NCBI GenBank assembly: GCA_052032225.1
Contig: JBPEWY010000036.1
Span: 1 to 5,470, forward strand
Reading direction: 5' to 3'
From: JBPEWY01 sp052032225
Lineage (GTDB): Bacteria > Bacteroidota > Bacteroidia > Flavobacteriales > Flavobacteriaceae
DNA: 5,470 bases
In this document: positions 1 through 5,396 of the stretch, in pieces
Layout of the letters: every line of letters begins with the position of its first letter
Numbering within the stretch: the first letter of the stretch is position 1
Translations under genes and position numbers: made by a program
Notes under the pieces: generated by a model
What the model was told of the DNA's origin: nothing
Database searches by the model: none
Seen by the model: the letters and a program-made list of their open reading frames with translations, nothing else

Positions 1-139
1 GCACAAAGCATTGCTCCACACAAAACCCATAATAGTGTCCGAAAACCAAACTATCTACCGAAGTTTTTTTAGTGCTATTTGTTTTAGTACAGCTTAAGCA
101 AATTAAAACAACGCAAACAAAAATCAATTTCCTCATCAT
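1..139 (-). CDS. Putative lipoprotein, N-terminal part only (cut by window edge)
   Basis: On the minus strand a reading frame opens at two adjacent ATG codons (137-139 and 134-136) and stays open for 46 codons to the left edge of the window. Residues 1-17 form a type II (lipoprotein) signal peptide: M-M-R-K, then a hydrophobic stretch LIFVCVVLICLS, then Cys17 preceded by Leu-Ser, the likely lipidated cysteine. After it comes a polar linker rich in Thr, Lys and Ser, then a segment reading DSLVFGHYYGFCVEQCFV at the edge, with two cysteines. The mature domain is mostly outside the window, so I do not assign a family. The gene lies 34 bp after cvpA on the same strand and may be co-transcribed with it. 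The lipoprotein call is inferred from the signal peptide; the frame was read directly. Confidence 0.75.
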   Translation of the reverse strand, partial: MMRKLIFVCVVLICLSCTKTNSTKKTSVDSLVFGHYYGFCVEQCFV

Positions 140-173
140 CTAGTTTTATCAATATATATAGTATAAAAAAGTA

Positions 174-677
174 TTATAATTCTTGTGTGTTAGGCGCTTC
201 TTTTAAAACTAAGCTAAACACATAAGCACCAATGTCTTTAACCGGCTCGTATAAAACAGATTTATCTAATGTTTCTTGATTTATAAAGCTAATTGAATGA
301 TTGGTACGTGCAAAAAACACAAGAATTGCTCCTAAAACAACAGCAAATTTTAACGCTCCAAAAGCTGCTCCTGCTAATTTGTTTAGTACGCCCAACATAG
401 CAAAATCGGCTATTTTAGTTAGCAATTTTCCAGCAAAGCTTACTGCAACCACTATAGCAATAAATGTAATAGCAAAGGCTGCTAAGTTTATATAGCTTTC
501 ACTCCAATCTACTCGATTGCTTAAATAATTTCCCGCAACATACGAAAAGTGTATAGCGCCATATATTCCGGCTATTAAGGCAACTAAAGATGCAACCTCA
601 ATAAAAAGACCTTTAGAAAATCCTCTAATCAATCCAAATAAAATTAACCCGCCTAAAAGTATGTCTATATAATTCAT
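174..677 (-). CDS. cvpA: CvpA family inner-membrane protein
   Basis: A 167-residue hydrophobic protein with four likely membrane segments (about residues 4-18, 26-47, 62-83 and 100-122) and a short polar C-terminal tail. The pattern MNYIDILLGG, then RGFSKG at 18-23, and the glycine-rich LNKLAGAAFGALK at 98-110 is typical of the CvpA family, named for the E. coli protein needed for colicin V production. Its biochemical role is still poorly defined. I chose the start at 677, not the in-frame ATG at 713. MNYIDI is the usual family N-terminus, and an exact -7 box (698-705) lies between the two ATGs, so a transcript from it would not contain the upstream one. No Shine-Dalgarno sequence is visible. 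In flavobacterial genomes cvpA is, as I recall, commonly next to pheS, as here. The family call is firm; the function is not. Confidence 0.9.
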   Translation of the reverse strand: MNYIDILLGGLILFGLIRGFSKGLFIEVASLVALIAGIYGAIHFSYVAGNYLSNRVDWSESYINLAAFAITFIAIVVAVSFAGKLLTKIADFAMLGVLNKLAGAAFGALKFAVVLGAILVFFARTNHSISFINQETLDKSVLYEPVKDIGAYVFSLVLKEAPNTQEL

Positions 678-697
678 TGTAGCTAATAGATATTTAT

Positions 698-705
698 CAA
701 ATATA
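698..705 (-). promoter_or_regulatory. -7 promoter box for cvpA
   Basis: On the minus strand the bases read TATATTTG, an exact match to the Bacteroidota -7 consensus TAnnTTTG, ending about 20 bases before the cvpA start at 677. No clear TTG -33 element is seen at the expected distance, so the assignment rests on the -7 box and its position. Confidence 0.5.
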
Positions 706-751
706 AGTAACAAAAAGTACTTTACTTTAGCTTTCTGTTTTTAGTGTTTAT

Positions 752-759
752 TACCTTTG
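752..759 (+). promoter_or_regulatory. -7 promoter box for the 118-aa gene
   Basis: The bases read TACCTTTG, an exact TAnnTTTG match, with the ATG only 12 bases further on at 772. Transcription would start roughly 5 bases before the start codon, giving a nearly leaderless mRNA, and no ribosome binding site is present. The -33 region (around 732-737, TTTCTG) is a poor match. This gene and cvpA are transcribed divergently from the 678-771 spacer. Confidence 0.55.
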
Positions 760-771
760 CAAGTATAACTT

Positions 772-1128
772 ATGATTAGAGACGAAAGCTTAAAATACCG
801 TTGGGAACTACTTGTTAAACGCCTTTCTGAACAGTTTTCTGATGGCGATCCGTTAGACTTAGACGCGATTATTTATTTAATTGGCGTTCAAGAATTAGGG
901 CAAGTGCATAGAACTTTTAAAAAAGATGAAAAAGTAAACTTAATGCACATTGCCATTTGCAGACTATTAGAGCCATATGGCTACTATGAGTTTGATTTTT
1001 TTGATGCAGACGGGTGGCCTCACTATAAGTTGAAAGAGCCGTTACCACCTTTAAAACCGGGAGAACAATCGCTTTTAATGAAAGAAGCTATTGTACAGTA
1101 TTTCTTAGAAAAAGAGTTTATTGAGTAA
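772..1128 (+). CDS. Conserved protein of unknown function upstream of pheS
   Basis: A 118-residue soluble, acidic-looking protein with no signal peptide or membrane segment. I recognise it only as a type of hypothetical protein seen in Bacteroidota. Likely conserved stretches are IYLIGVQELG (34-43), LMHIAICRLLEPYGYYE (57-73) and DGWPHYK (80-86); the composition suggests a mainly helical protein. No catalytic motif is evident. The ATG at 772 is supported by the -7 box 12 bases upstream. It lies 41 bp upstream of pheS on the same strand, and pheS seems to have its own promoter in that gap, so the two can be expressed together or separately. A link to translation would be a guess from position alone. 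I am sure this is a gene but cannot give a function. Confidence 0.85.
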   Translation: MIRDESLKYRWELLVKRLSEQFSDGDPLDLDAIIYLIGVQELGQVHRTFKKDEKVNLMHIAICRLLEPYGYYEFDFFDADGWPHYKLKEPLPPLKPGEQSLLMKEAIVQYFLEKEFIE

Positions 1129-1147
1129 GCTAAAAACATTAAATTTG
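1121..1147 (+). promoter_or_regulatory. Promoter for pheS
   Basis: TTG at 1121-1123, a 16-base spacer, then TAAATTTG at 1140-1147, an exact match to the -7 consensus TAnnTTTG. The spacer is slightly shorter than the usual 17-23. The -33 part overlaps the end of the upstream gene. The leader to the ATG at 1170 would be about 15 bases, too short for a T-box, leader peptide or other attenuator. Confidence 0.5.
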
Positions 1148-1169
1148 CGCCCTAATTGAATTTTGCGGG

Positions 1170-2189
1170 ATGATAGACACTATTAAGGAGCATATTGCTA
1201 AAGTAGAAGCCTTTACAGCAAATACCAAAGAGGCTGTAGAAGCTTTTAGAATAGAATATTTAGGCAAAAAAGGAATCTTAAACAGTTTCTTTGCCGAGTT
1301 TAAAAATGTTCCGAACGAGCAAAAAAAAGCTTACGGTCAAGCTATAAACCAATTAAAAGCGGCTGCTACTGCTAAAGTTAATGAACTTAAAGAAGCTTTA
1401 GAAAGCCAAGCCGAAGAGAAAGGAATTTATGGTGATTTAACCCGTCCCGGAGAACCCATCTCTTTAGGGGCCAGACACCCAATTACCATTGTAAAAAACA
1501 GAATAATTGAAATCTTTTCTCGTATTGGCTTTAACGTAAGTGAAGGGCCTGAAATTGAAGACGATTGGCATAACTTTACAGCTTTAAACTTACCGGAGCA
1601 TCATCCTGCTCGCGATATGCAAGACACCTTTTTTATTCAAACCAATCCGGATGTTTTATTACGTACGCATACCTCTACCGTTCAGGTGCGTTATATGGAA
1701 AACAACAAACCGCCAATTAGAACAATTTCTCCCGGTAGAGTGTACCGCAATGAAGCTATTTCTGCCAGATCGCACTGTTTCTTCCATCAGGTAGAAGGAT
1801 TATATGTAGATAAAGATGTGAGTTTTGCAGACCTAAAGCAAACCTTACAATACTTTACTACAGAGATGTTTGGTAAATCTAAAATACGTTTACGCCCATC
1901 GTACTTTCCTTTTACAGAGCCAAGTGCAGAAGTTGATGTATACTGGGGATTAGAAACTGAAACAGACTACCGAATGACCAAAGGAACCGGTTGGTTAGAA
2001 ATTATGGGATGTGGCATGGTAGACCCAAATGTGTTAGCTAATTGCGGAATTGATCCTAAAGAATACTCCGGGTTTGCTTTTGGTATGGGTATAGACAGAA
2101 TTGCGCTATTACTATATCAAATTTCTGATATTAGAATGCTTAGTGAAAACGATGTGCGCTTTTTAGAGCAATTTAAAAGTGCCTTATAA
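1170..2189 (+). CDS. pheS: Phenylalanine--tRNA ligase alpha subunit
   Basis: The catalytic alpha chain of the cytoplasmic (alpha-beta)2 class II synthetase, which joins phenylalanine to tRNA-Phe using ATP. At 339 residues it has the usual family length. Residues 1-85 form the charged helical, coiled-coil N-terminal arm that binds tRNA. The catalytic core starts at about 98 with LGARHPIT. Visible landmarks are RTHTS at 165-169, the motif 2 region with RVYRNE (190-195) and FHQVEG (205-210), RPSYFPFTEPS (242-252), WLEIMGCGMV (275-284) and motif 3 GFAFGMGIDR (301-310), whose Arg310 contacts ATP in class II enzymes. The segment ETETDYRMTKGTG (262-274) is slightly longer than in E. coli PheS, which I take to be normal for this phylum. 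The beta chain gene pheT is not in the window, so the subunits are encoded apart, as is common in Bacteroidota. There is no clear ribosome binding site. Confidence 0.98.
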   Translation: MIDTIKEHIAKVEAFTANTKEAVEAFRIEYLGKKGILNSFFAEFKNVPNEQKKAYGQAINQLKAAATAKVNELKEALESQAEEKGIYGDLTRPGEPISLGARHPITIVKNRIIEIFSRIGFNVSEGPEIEDDWHNFTALNLPEHHPARDMQDTFFIQTNPDVLLRTHTSTVQVRYMENNKPPIRTISPGRVYRNEAISARSHCFFHQVEGLYVDKDVSFADLKQTLQYFTTEMFGKSKIRLRPSYFPFTEPSAEVDVYWGLETETDYRMTKGTGWLEIMGCGMVDPNVLANCGIDPKEYSGFAFGMGIDRIALLLYQISDIRMLSENDVRFLEQFKSAL

Positions 2190-2194
2190 TTTTT

Positions 2195-2217
2195 GTTAGG
2201 AAGGCTCGCTCTCTAAC
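2195..2217 (+). other. Possible RNA hairpin between pheS and the next gene
   Basis: GTTAG (2195-2199) is complementary to CTAAC (2213-2217). Inside these a G-T wobble, one mismatch and two further pairs (2202-2203 with 2209-2210) close a 5-base loop. The run of T expected after an intrinsic terminator is missing, so this is at most a weak terminator or a 3'-end or processing structure for pheS mRNA. Hairpins this weak can arise by chance. Confidence 0.25.
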
Positions 2218-2237
2218 TCTAAAATTGTAAGAAGAAG

Positions 2238-2633
2238 GTGAGAAAAGATATAGAAATTCCGGTTATTAAAGATGTTCATGTAGCCATTGTTCATGAGTGG
2301 AATGAAGACTTTTTATCTAAAGACTGGAATGCTTACATAATTAACAACCGCTCTACTGCCGTAGAAACCGTTTTAATAGTTTCTAAAGGATATAACGAAC
2401 AAAAAATAACCTCTACCATGAGGCATAGCTTACAGGTTTTACCGGCTAAAAGCTATGCTAAAATAGAACTCATTCAAGAAGAAGTACTTAAACTAGAAAA
2501 TGAGTTTTATGTTACTTTTTTTGCTGATAATAAACTATACGAAAGACGATTTATTTTCCCTAAACACTCTGTAAACGAGCGCAACTTTCAAGAGTTACCG
2601 GTAATGAACATAGATGGCGTTTTAGGAAAATAG
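2238..2633 (+). CDS. Conserved protein of unknown function downstream of pheS (GTG start)
   Basis: A 131-residue protein with no signal peptide, membrane segment or recognised catalytic motif. Alternating hydrophobic and charged stretches (VHVAIVHEW, ETVLIVSKGY, YVTFFADNKLYERRFIF) suggest a mainly beta fold. I recognise it as similar to uncharacterised flavobacterial proteins beginning MRKDIEIP; these may carry a phenylalanyl-tRNA synthetase label in some annotations, but nothing in the sequence is synthetase-like. The GTG start is the only sensible one: an in-frame stop lies at 2220-2222, no ATG or other good start comes between, and the next in-frame ATG is codon 61. A purine-rich AAGAAGAAG directly precedes it, too close to be an ideal ribosome binding site. 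TAAAATTG at 2220-2227 is a one-mismatch -7 box, so the gene may have its own promoter or be read through from pheS 48 bp upstream. Confidence 0.85.
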   Translation: MRKDIEIPVIKDVHVAIVHEWNEDFLSKDWNAYIINNRSTAVETVLIVSKGYNEQKITSTMRHSLQVLPAKSYAKIELIQEEVLKLENEFYVTFFADNKLYERRFIFPKHSVNERNFQELPVMNIDGVLGK

Positions 2634-2634
2634 T

Positions 2635-3129
2635 TTACCGTAAACCATAGCCCTTAGCTGCCCACCAAGGATGCACATCAATCACTAACCTTCCGGCTTT
2701 TACCATTGGGTCTAAATTAGCTAAACTGTCTGCCATTTCTATAGTGGGAACATTGTAAATAGTAATTCCTCTAATCTCGCCGTCATCTCCAAACGGGCCA
2801 GAAATATCTGCATACCCCTCTTCGTACATTCTGCTTAAATGTGCTAAGTGTAGCTGTTGCAAGCTATCTGTTTCTGCTTTATTTTGATTTCTGTTAGGTC
2901 CGGATTTTAAAAAAACTATAAAATATTGCTGCATTAAAATAGTGTCTTTAGTTTTTTCATCTACATAATCAAAAATTTGGTAACCTTTAGCTACTAACTC
3001 CTCTTTTAATGCCTTTACAGATTGCTTTTTTTGTGCGGTATTATTCTGATTGTTCTCTTGGTTAGCATGATTATCTTTACACGAAATCACAAAAACAAAC
3101 AATACAATTACTAAAAATATTTTTTTCAT
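2635..3129 (-). CDS. YciI-domain lipoprotein
   Basis: A 164-residue secreted lipoprotein. Residues 1-17 are a type II signal peptide: Met-Lys-Lys, a hydrophobic core and lipobox VISC with Cys17 as the lipidated residue. Residues 18-36 are a low-complexity linker rich in Asn, Gln and Lys. Residues about 66-157 resemble the YciI (YCII) ferredoxin-like domain: YFIVFLKSGPNR, a helix with HLAHL (94-98), GYADISGPFGDDGEIRGITIY, then ADSLANLDPMVKAGRLVIDVHPWW. The family has a conserved histidine thought to be functional, and His94 or His97 is the candidate here. YciI proteins are usually cytoplasmic and their activity is mostly unknown; this one would sit in the envelope. It is the last gene of a tight operon, starting 1 bp after the CYTH gene. 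Its stop lies 1 bp from the stop of the convergent gene. The family call is good; the function is unknown. Confidence 0.85.
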   Translation of the reverse strand: MKKIFLVIVLFVFVISCKDNHANQENNQNNTAQKKQSVKALKEELVAKGYQIFDYVDEKTKDTILMQQYFIVFLKSGPNRNQNKAETDSLQQLHLAHLSRMYEEGYADISGPFGDDGEIRGITIYNVPTIEMADSLANLDPMVKAGRLVIDVHPWWAAKGYGLR

Positions 3130-3130
3130 G

Positions 3131-3598
3131 TTACCACTTTTTAAAAGGATGTTTACTTAATTGTGAGTTATAATATTTTACGTTTCCGGTTACTTCTTCT
3201 CCCAGCCAATCAGGCTTTGGAAAATGTTCGTTTTCTGATTGCAACTCAATTTCTGCAATAACAAGTCCTTCATTATCATCATAAAATTCATCAACCTCAA
3301 AAGTATAATTATTTACAGGCACTAAAAATCTGTTTTTTTTAATTACACCGGGTTCACACAATTTTAATAGTTGCAAAGCCTCTTGTTTTGGTATTTGCTT
3401 TTCCCATTCAAACCTGGTTAACCCGTTATTATCTGATTTTCCTTTAATTGTTAAAAAGGCTTGATTATTAGTAACTCTAACTCTAACAGTCCTCTCCGGA
3501 TGCGAGTTTAAAAACCCCTGAATAATCTCAAACTGCTCTTTTGCCAGCTCTTTATAAGTGTTGCTTTTTACTAAAAACTTACGCTCTATCTCTAACAT
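3131..3598 (-). CDS. Short CYTH domain (triphosphate tunnel) protein
   Basis: A 155-residue single-domain CYTH protein, the length of stand-alone bacterial triphosphate tunnel enzymes. The signature ExExK is intact at the N-terminus (Glu3, Glu5, Lys7 in LEIERKFLV). The charged residues that line the tunnel follow in the expected order: Arg39 and Arg41 (VRVRV), Lys52 and Lys54 (IKGK), Glu64 and Glu66, Arg90, Glu101, Asp103 and Glu104 (EVDEF), Glu116 and Glu118 (EIEL) and Lys141. Family members bind triphosphate compounds with divalent metal. Short bacterial ones that have been studied hydrolyse inorganic tripolyphosphate, while others are adenylate cyclases or thiamine triphosphatases, so tripolyphosphatase is the best guess only. 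No CHAD domain is fused to it. It is the middle gene of the operon, 2 bp after the oxidoreductase and 1 bp before the lipoprotein, probably translationally coupled to both. No signal peptide, so cytoplasmic. Confidence 0.9.
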   Translation of the reverse strand: MLEIERKFLVKSNTYKELAKEQFEIIQGFLNSHPERTVRVRVTNNQAFLTIKGKSDNNGLTRFEWEKQIPKQEALQLLKLCEPGVIKKNRFLVPVNNYTFEVDEFYDDNEGLVIAEIELQSENEHFPKPDWLGEEVTGNVKYYNSQLSKHPFKKW

Positions 3599-3600
3599 GT

Positions 3601-4263
3601 TTAATACGTTTTAGCCAATTCAAACAACGTATGATTTTCGTAACATCCGGATTTAAACTCGTTATTTGCTAAAACCAGCATAGCTTTCGCAATTGTTATT
3701 GGATGTATAGCACGGTATTTTTTTAACGGTCCAAACATAAGAGGATTAAGCAATTTCATTAACTGCTTAAAAAACCATTCTCCGGGTCTCTTTTCTTTTC
3801 TGCTGCCGGCTATTAAAGACGGCCTAACAATATATGTATTAGGTATGTTTTGTTGTAAAACGGCTTTTTCCATTTTCCCTTTGGTTCTGTTGTAAAAAAT
3901 ACGGCTGTTAGAATTAGCTCCAAGCGCAGAGATAACCACAAACGTATTAATGTTGTTTTTGACTGCTAGCTTAGCTGCCTGGTACGGAATACCATAATCT
4001 ATTTGTTCGTATACCACTTTATCGGGTGTTTTAGCTGCTGTTGTGCCTATACAACAATATACCTCATCTGCTATAAATTTTGAACTTTCTTCTTCTAGTT
4101 TAAACAGATTAACCTGATGTTCTTTAAGTTTTTTATGATTAATTCCAGACGGGCGCCTGGTAAAAACAATAACAGATTTGTACAGCGGGTTTTTTAATAA
4201 AAGAGCAACCAATTCTTTACCCGTTACTCCCGTAGCACCTAAAACTATTGCTGTTTTTTGCAT
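3601..4263 (-). CDS. NAD(P)-binding Rossmann-fold oxidoreductase (atypical SDR, HTATIP2-like)
   Basis: A 220-residue cytoplasmic protein. The N-terminal beta strand and glycine-rich loop LGATGVTG (8-15) is the nucleotide-binding motif of atypical short-chain dehydrogenases (NmrA/YbjT and HTATIP2 type). Arg36-Arg37 at the end of the second strand (VFTRR) suggest NADP preference. YCCIGTT (69-75) fits the fourth strand. VVISALGAN (109-117) followed by YNRTK (124-128) supplies the Ser, Tyr-x-x-x-Lys catalytic set, so an active dehydrogenase is plausible. IVRPSLIAG (145-153) is the usual later motif. The substrate cannot be told. It is the first gene of a three-gene operon with the CYTH protein and the YciI lipoprotein, and starts 27 bp from the divergent dinB. 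The ATG at 4263 puts the glycine loop at the normal distance from the N-terminus. Confidence 0.9.
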   Translation of the reverse strand: MQKTAIVLGATGVTGKELVALLLKNPLYKSVIVFTRRPSGINHKKLKEHQVNLFKLEEESSKFIADEVYCCIGTTAAKTPDKVVYEQIDYGIPYQAAKLAVKNNINTFVVISALGANSNSRIFYNRTKGKMEKAVLQQNIPNTYIVRPSLIAGSRKEKRPGEWFFKQLMKLLNPLMFGPLKKYRAIHPITIAKAMLVLANNEFKSGCYENHTLFELAKTY

Positions 4264-4286
4264 GCAACTAAATTACACTAATTTTG
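4258..4286 (+). promoter_or_regulatory. Promoter for dinB
   Basis: TTG at 4258-4260, an 18-base spacer and TAATTTTG at 4279-4286 match the full Bacteroidota promoter pattern (TTG, 17-23 bases, TAnnTTTG). This is the best promoter in the window. The dinB ATG follows 4 bases after the -7 box, so the mRNA would have essentially no leader. The -33 element abuts the start codon of the divergent oxidoreductase gene (4261-4263) and forms half of a perfect 10-bp palindrome (4258-4267). I saw no clear SOS operator. Confidence 0.65.
4268..4275 (-). promoter_or_regulatory. Possible -7 box for the oxidoreductase operon
   Basis: On the minus strand TAATTTAG matches TAnnTTTG with one mismatch, 4 bases before the oxidoreductase start at 4263. 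No TTG is found at the usual distance upstream. If real, it lies inside the spacer of the dinB promoter, so RNA polymerase could not occupy both at once. Confidence 0.3.
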
Positions 4287-4290
4287 AATA

Positions 4291-5388
4291 ATGGCACTTA
4301 AAGGTCCTTTTAGAAAAATTATACATGTAGACATGGATGCCTTTTATGCTTCGGTAGAGCAGTTAGATAACCCCGAGCTTAAAGGCAAGCCCTTGGCTGT
4401 TGGTGGAGGCGAAAAAAGAGGTGTTGTAAGTGCAGCAAGCTACGAAGCCAGAAAATATGGTGTTAAGAGTGCTATGAGTGGTTTTTTAGCTAAAAAAAAG
4501 TGCCCCGATTTAATTTTTGTAAAACCACGTTTTGACCGCTATAAAGAGGTTTCAAAGCAAATTCGGTCTATTTTTTATGATTATACCGATTTGGTAGAAC
4601 CTCTCTCTTTAGATGAAGCCTATTTAGATGTTACCGAAAACAAAAAAGGTAATCCAAGTGCAACACTAATAGCTAAAGAAATTAGGGGTAGAATTTTATC
4701 TGAAACAGGATTAACGGCTTCTGCAGGAGTATCTATTAATAAGTTTATTGCTAAAGTTGCAAGCGATTATAATAAGCCTAACGGACAAAAAACAGTGCCT
4801 CCCGAAGAAGTTGAAGCATTTTTAGAAAATTTAGAGATTATTAAGTTTTACGGTATTGGTAAAGTTACGGCAGAACGAATGTATAAGCTGGGTATTTTTA
4901 CCGGTAAAGATCTTAAGCAAAAACCTTTAGAGTATTTACAACAGCATTTTGGTAAAAGTGGCACGTACTATTACCATGTTGTAAGAGGAATACACAACAG
5001 CCCTGTTAAACCCTATAGAATACCAAAATCTGTTGGGGCAGAACGCACTTTTTTTGAAAACCTCAGTAGTGAAGTTTTTATGTTAGAAAAGCTCACAAAT
5101 ATTGCTACAGAGCTTGAAAGGCGATTAAAAAAGAGCACTATTGCAGGTAAAACTGTTACGTTAAAAATTAAGTATAGCGATTTTACTTTACAAACCCGAA
5201 GCAAAACATTACCGTATTTTATTGCCGATAAAAGTTTAATTTTAGAAACTGCTAAAGAGCTTCTATATCAAGAAAAACTGCAAAATTCGGTTAGGCTTTT
5301 GGGTATTTCGTTAAGTAATTTAAACACCCAACATTTAAAAAAGAACACCAAGAAAACTGTAAGTGTACAGTTAAAGTTTGATTTTTAA
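4291..5388 (+). CDS. dinB: DNA polymerase IV (Y-family translesion polymerase)
   Basis: A 365-residue, complete Y-family polymerase that copies past damaged bases and extends misaligned primers. The palm opens with IIHVDMDAFYASVE (10-23): Asp14 is the first metal ligand and Tyr19 sits at the steric-gate position that excludes ribonucleotides (Phe13 in E. coli DinB). GVVSAASYEARKYGVKSAM (44-62) is the fingers segment. SLDEAYLDVT (106-115) supplies Asp108 and Glu109, the other catalytic acids. SAGVSINKFIAKVASDYNKPNG (144-165) and the helix-hairpin-helix region FYGIGKVTAERMYKLGI (186-202) follow. The little-finger domain spans about 245-345. The extreme C-terminus QLKFDF (360-365) fits the QxxLx(L/F) beta-clamp binding motif. 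Every key residue is present. The gene stands alone, divergent from the oxidoreductase operon. The start at 4291 is set by the promoter and by the usual distance to the DMD motif. Confidence 0.97.
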   Translation: MALKGPFRKIIHVDMDAFYASVEQLDNPELKGKPLAVGGGEKRGVVSAASYEARKYGVKSAMSGFLAKKKCPDLIFVKPRFDRYKEVSKQIRSIFYDYTDLVEPLSLDEAYLDVTENKKGNPSATLIAKEIRGRILSETGLTASAGVSINKFIAKVASDYNKPNGQKTVPPEEVEAFLENLEIIKFYGIGKVTAERMYKLGIFTGKDLKQKPLEYLQQHFGKSGTYYYHVVRGIHNSPVKPYRIPKSVGAERTFFENLSSEVFMLEKLTNIATELERRLKKSTIAGKTVTLKIKYSDFTLQTRSKTLPYFIADKSLILETAKELLYQEKLQNSVRLLGISLSNLNTQHLKKNTKKTVSVQLKFDF

Positions 5389-5396
5389 TTTGATTT

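Noticed and set aside
140..173. Separate promoter for the left-edge lipoprotein in the AT-rich spacer
   Set aside because: Several TA-rich stretches partly resemble the -7 box, but none matches exactly and no -33 element is placed correctly, so it cannot be told from AT-rich background.
301..495. Open frame of 64 codons on the plus strand
   Set aside because: It lies wholly inside cvpA on the opposite strand, has a low-complexity Ala/Asn/Lys/Thr composition and no promoter; it is a shadow of cvpA.
1321..1328. A8 run in pheS (a similar A8 run is at 4492-4499 in dinB) as a possible frameshift site
   Set aside because: Both reading frames continue normally with conserved residues on each side; Lys-rich A runs are expected in an AT-rich genome.
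4258..4290. SOS (LexA-type) operator before dinB
   Set aside because: No recognisable operator of known consensus is visible; only a short palindrome that could be chance.
5013..5204. Open frame of 63 codons on the minus strand
   Set aside because: It lies fully inside the dinB little-finger coding region on the opposite strand, with no family resemblance; it is a shadow frame.
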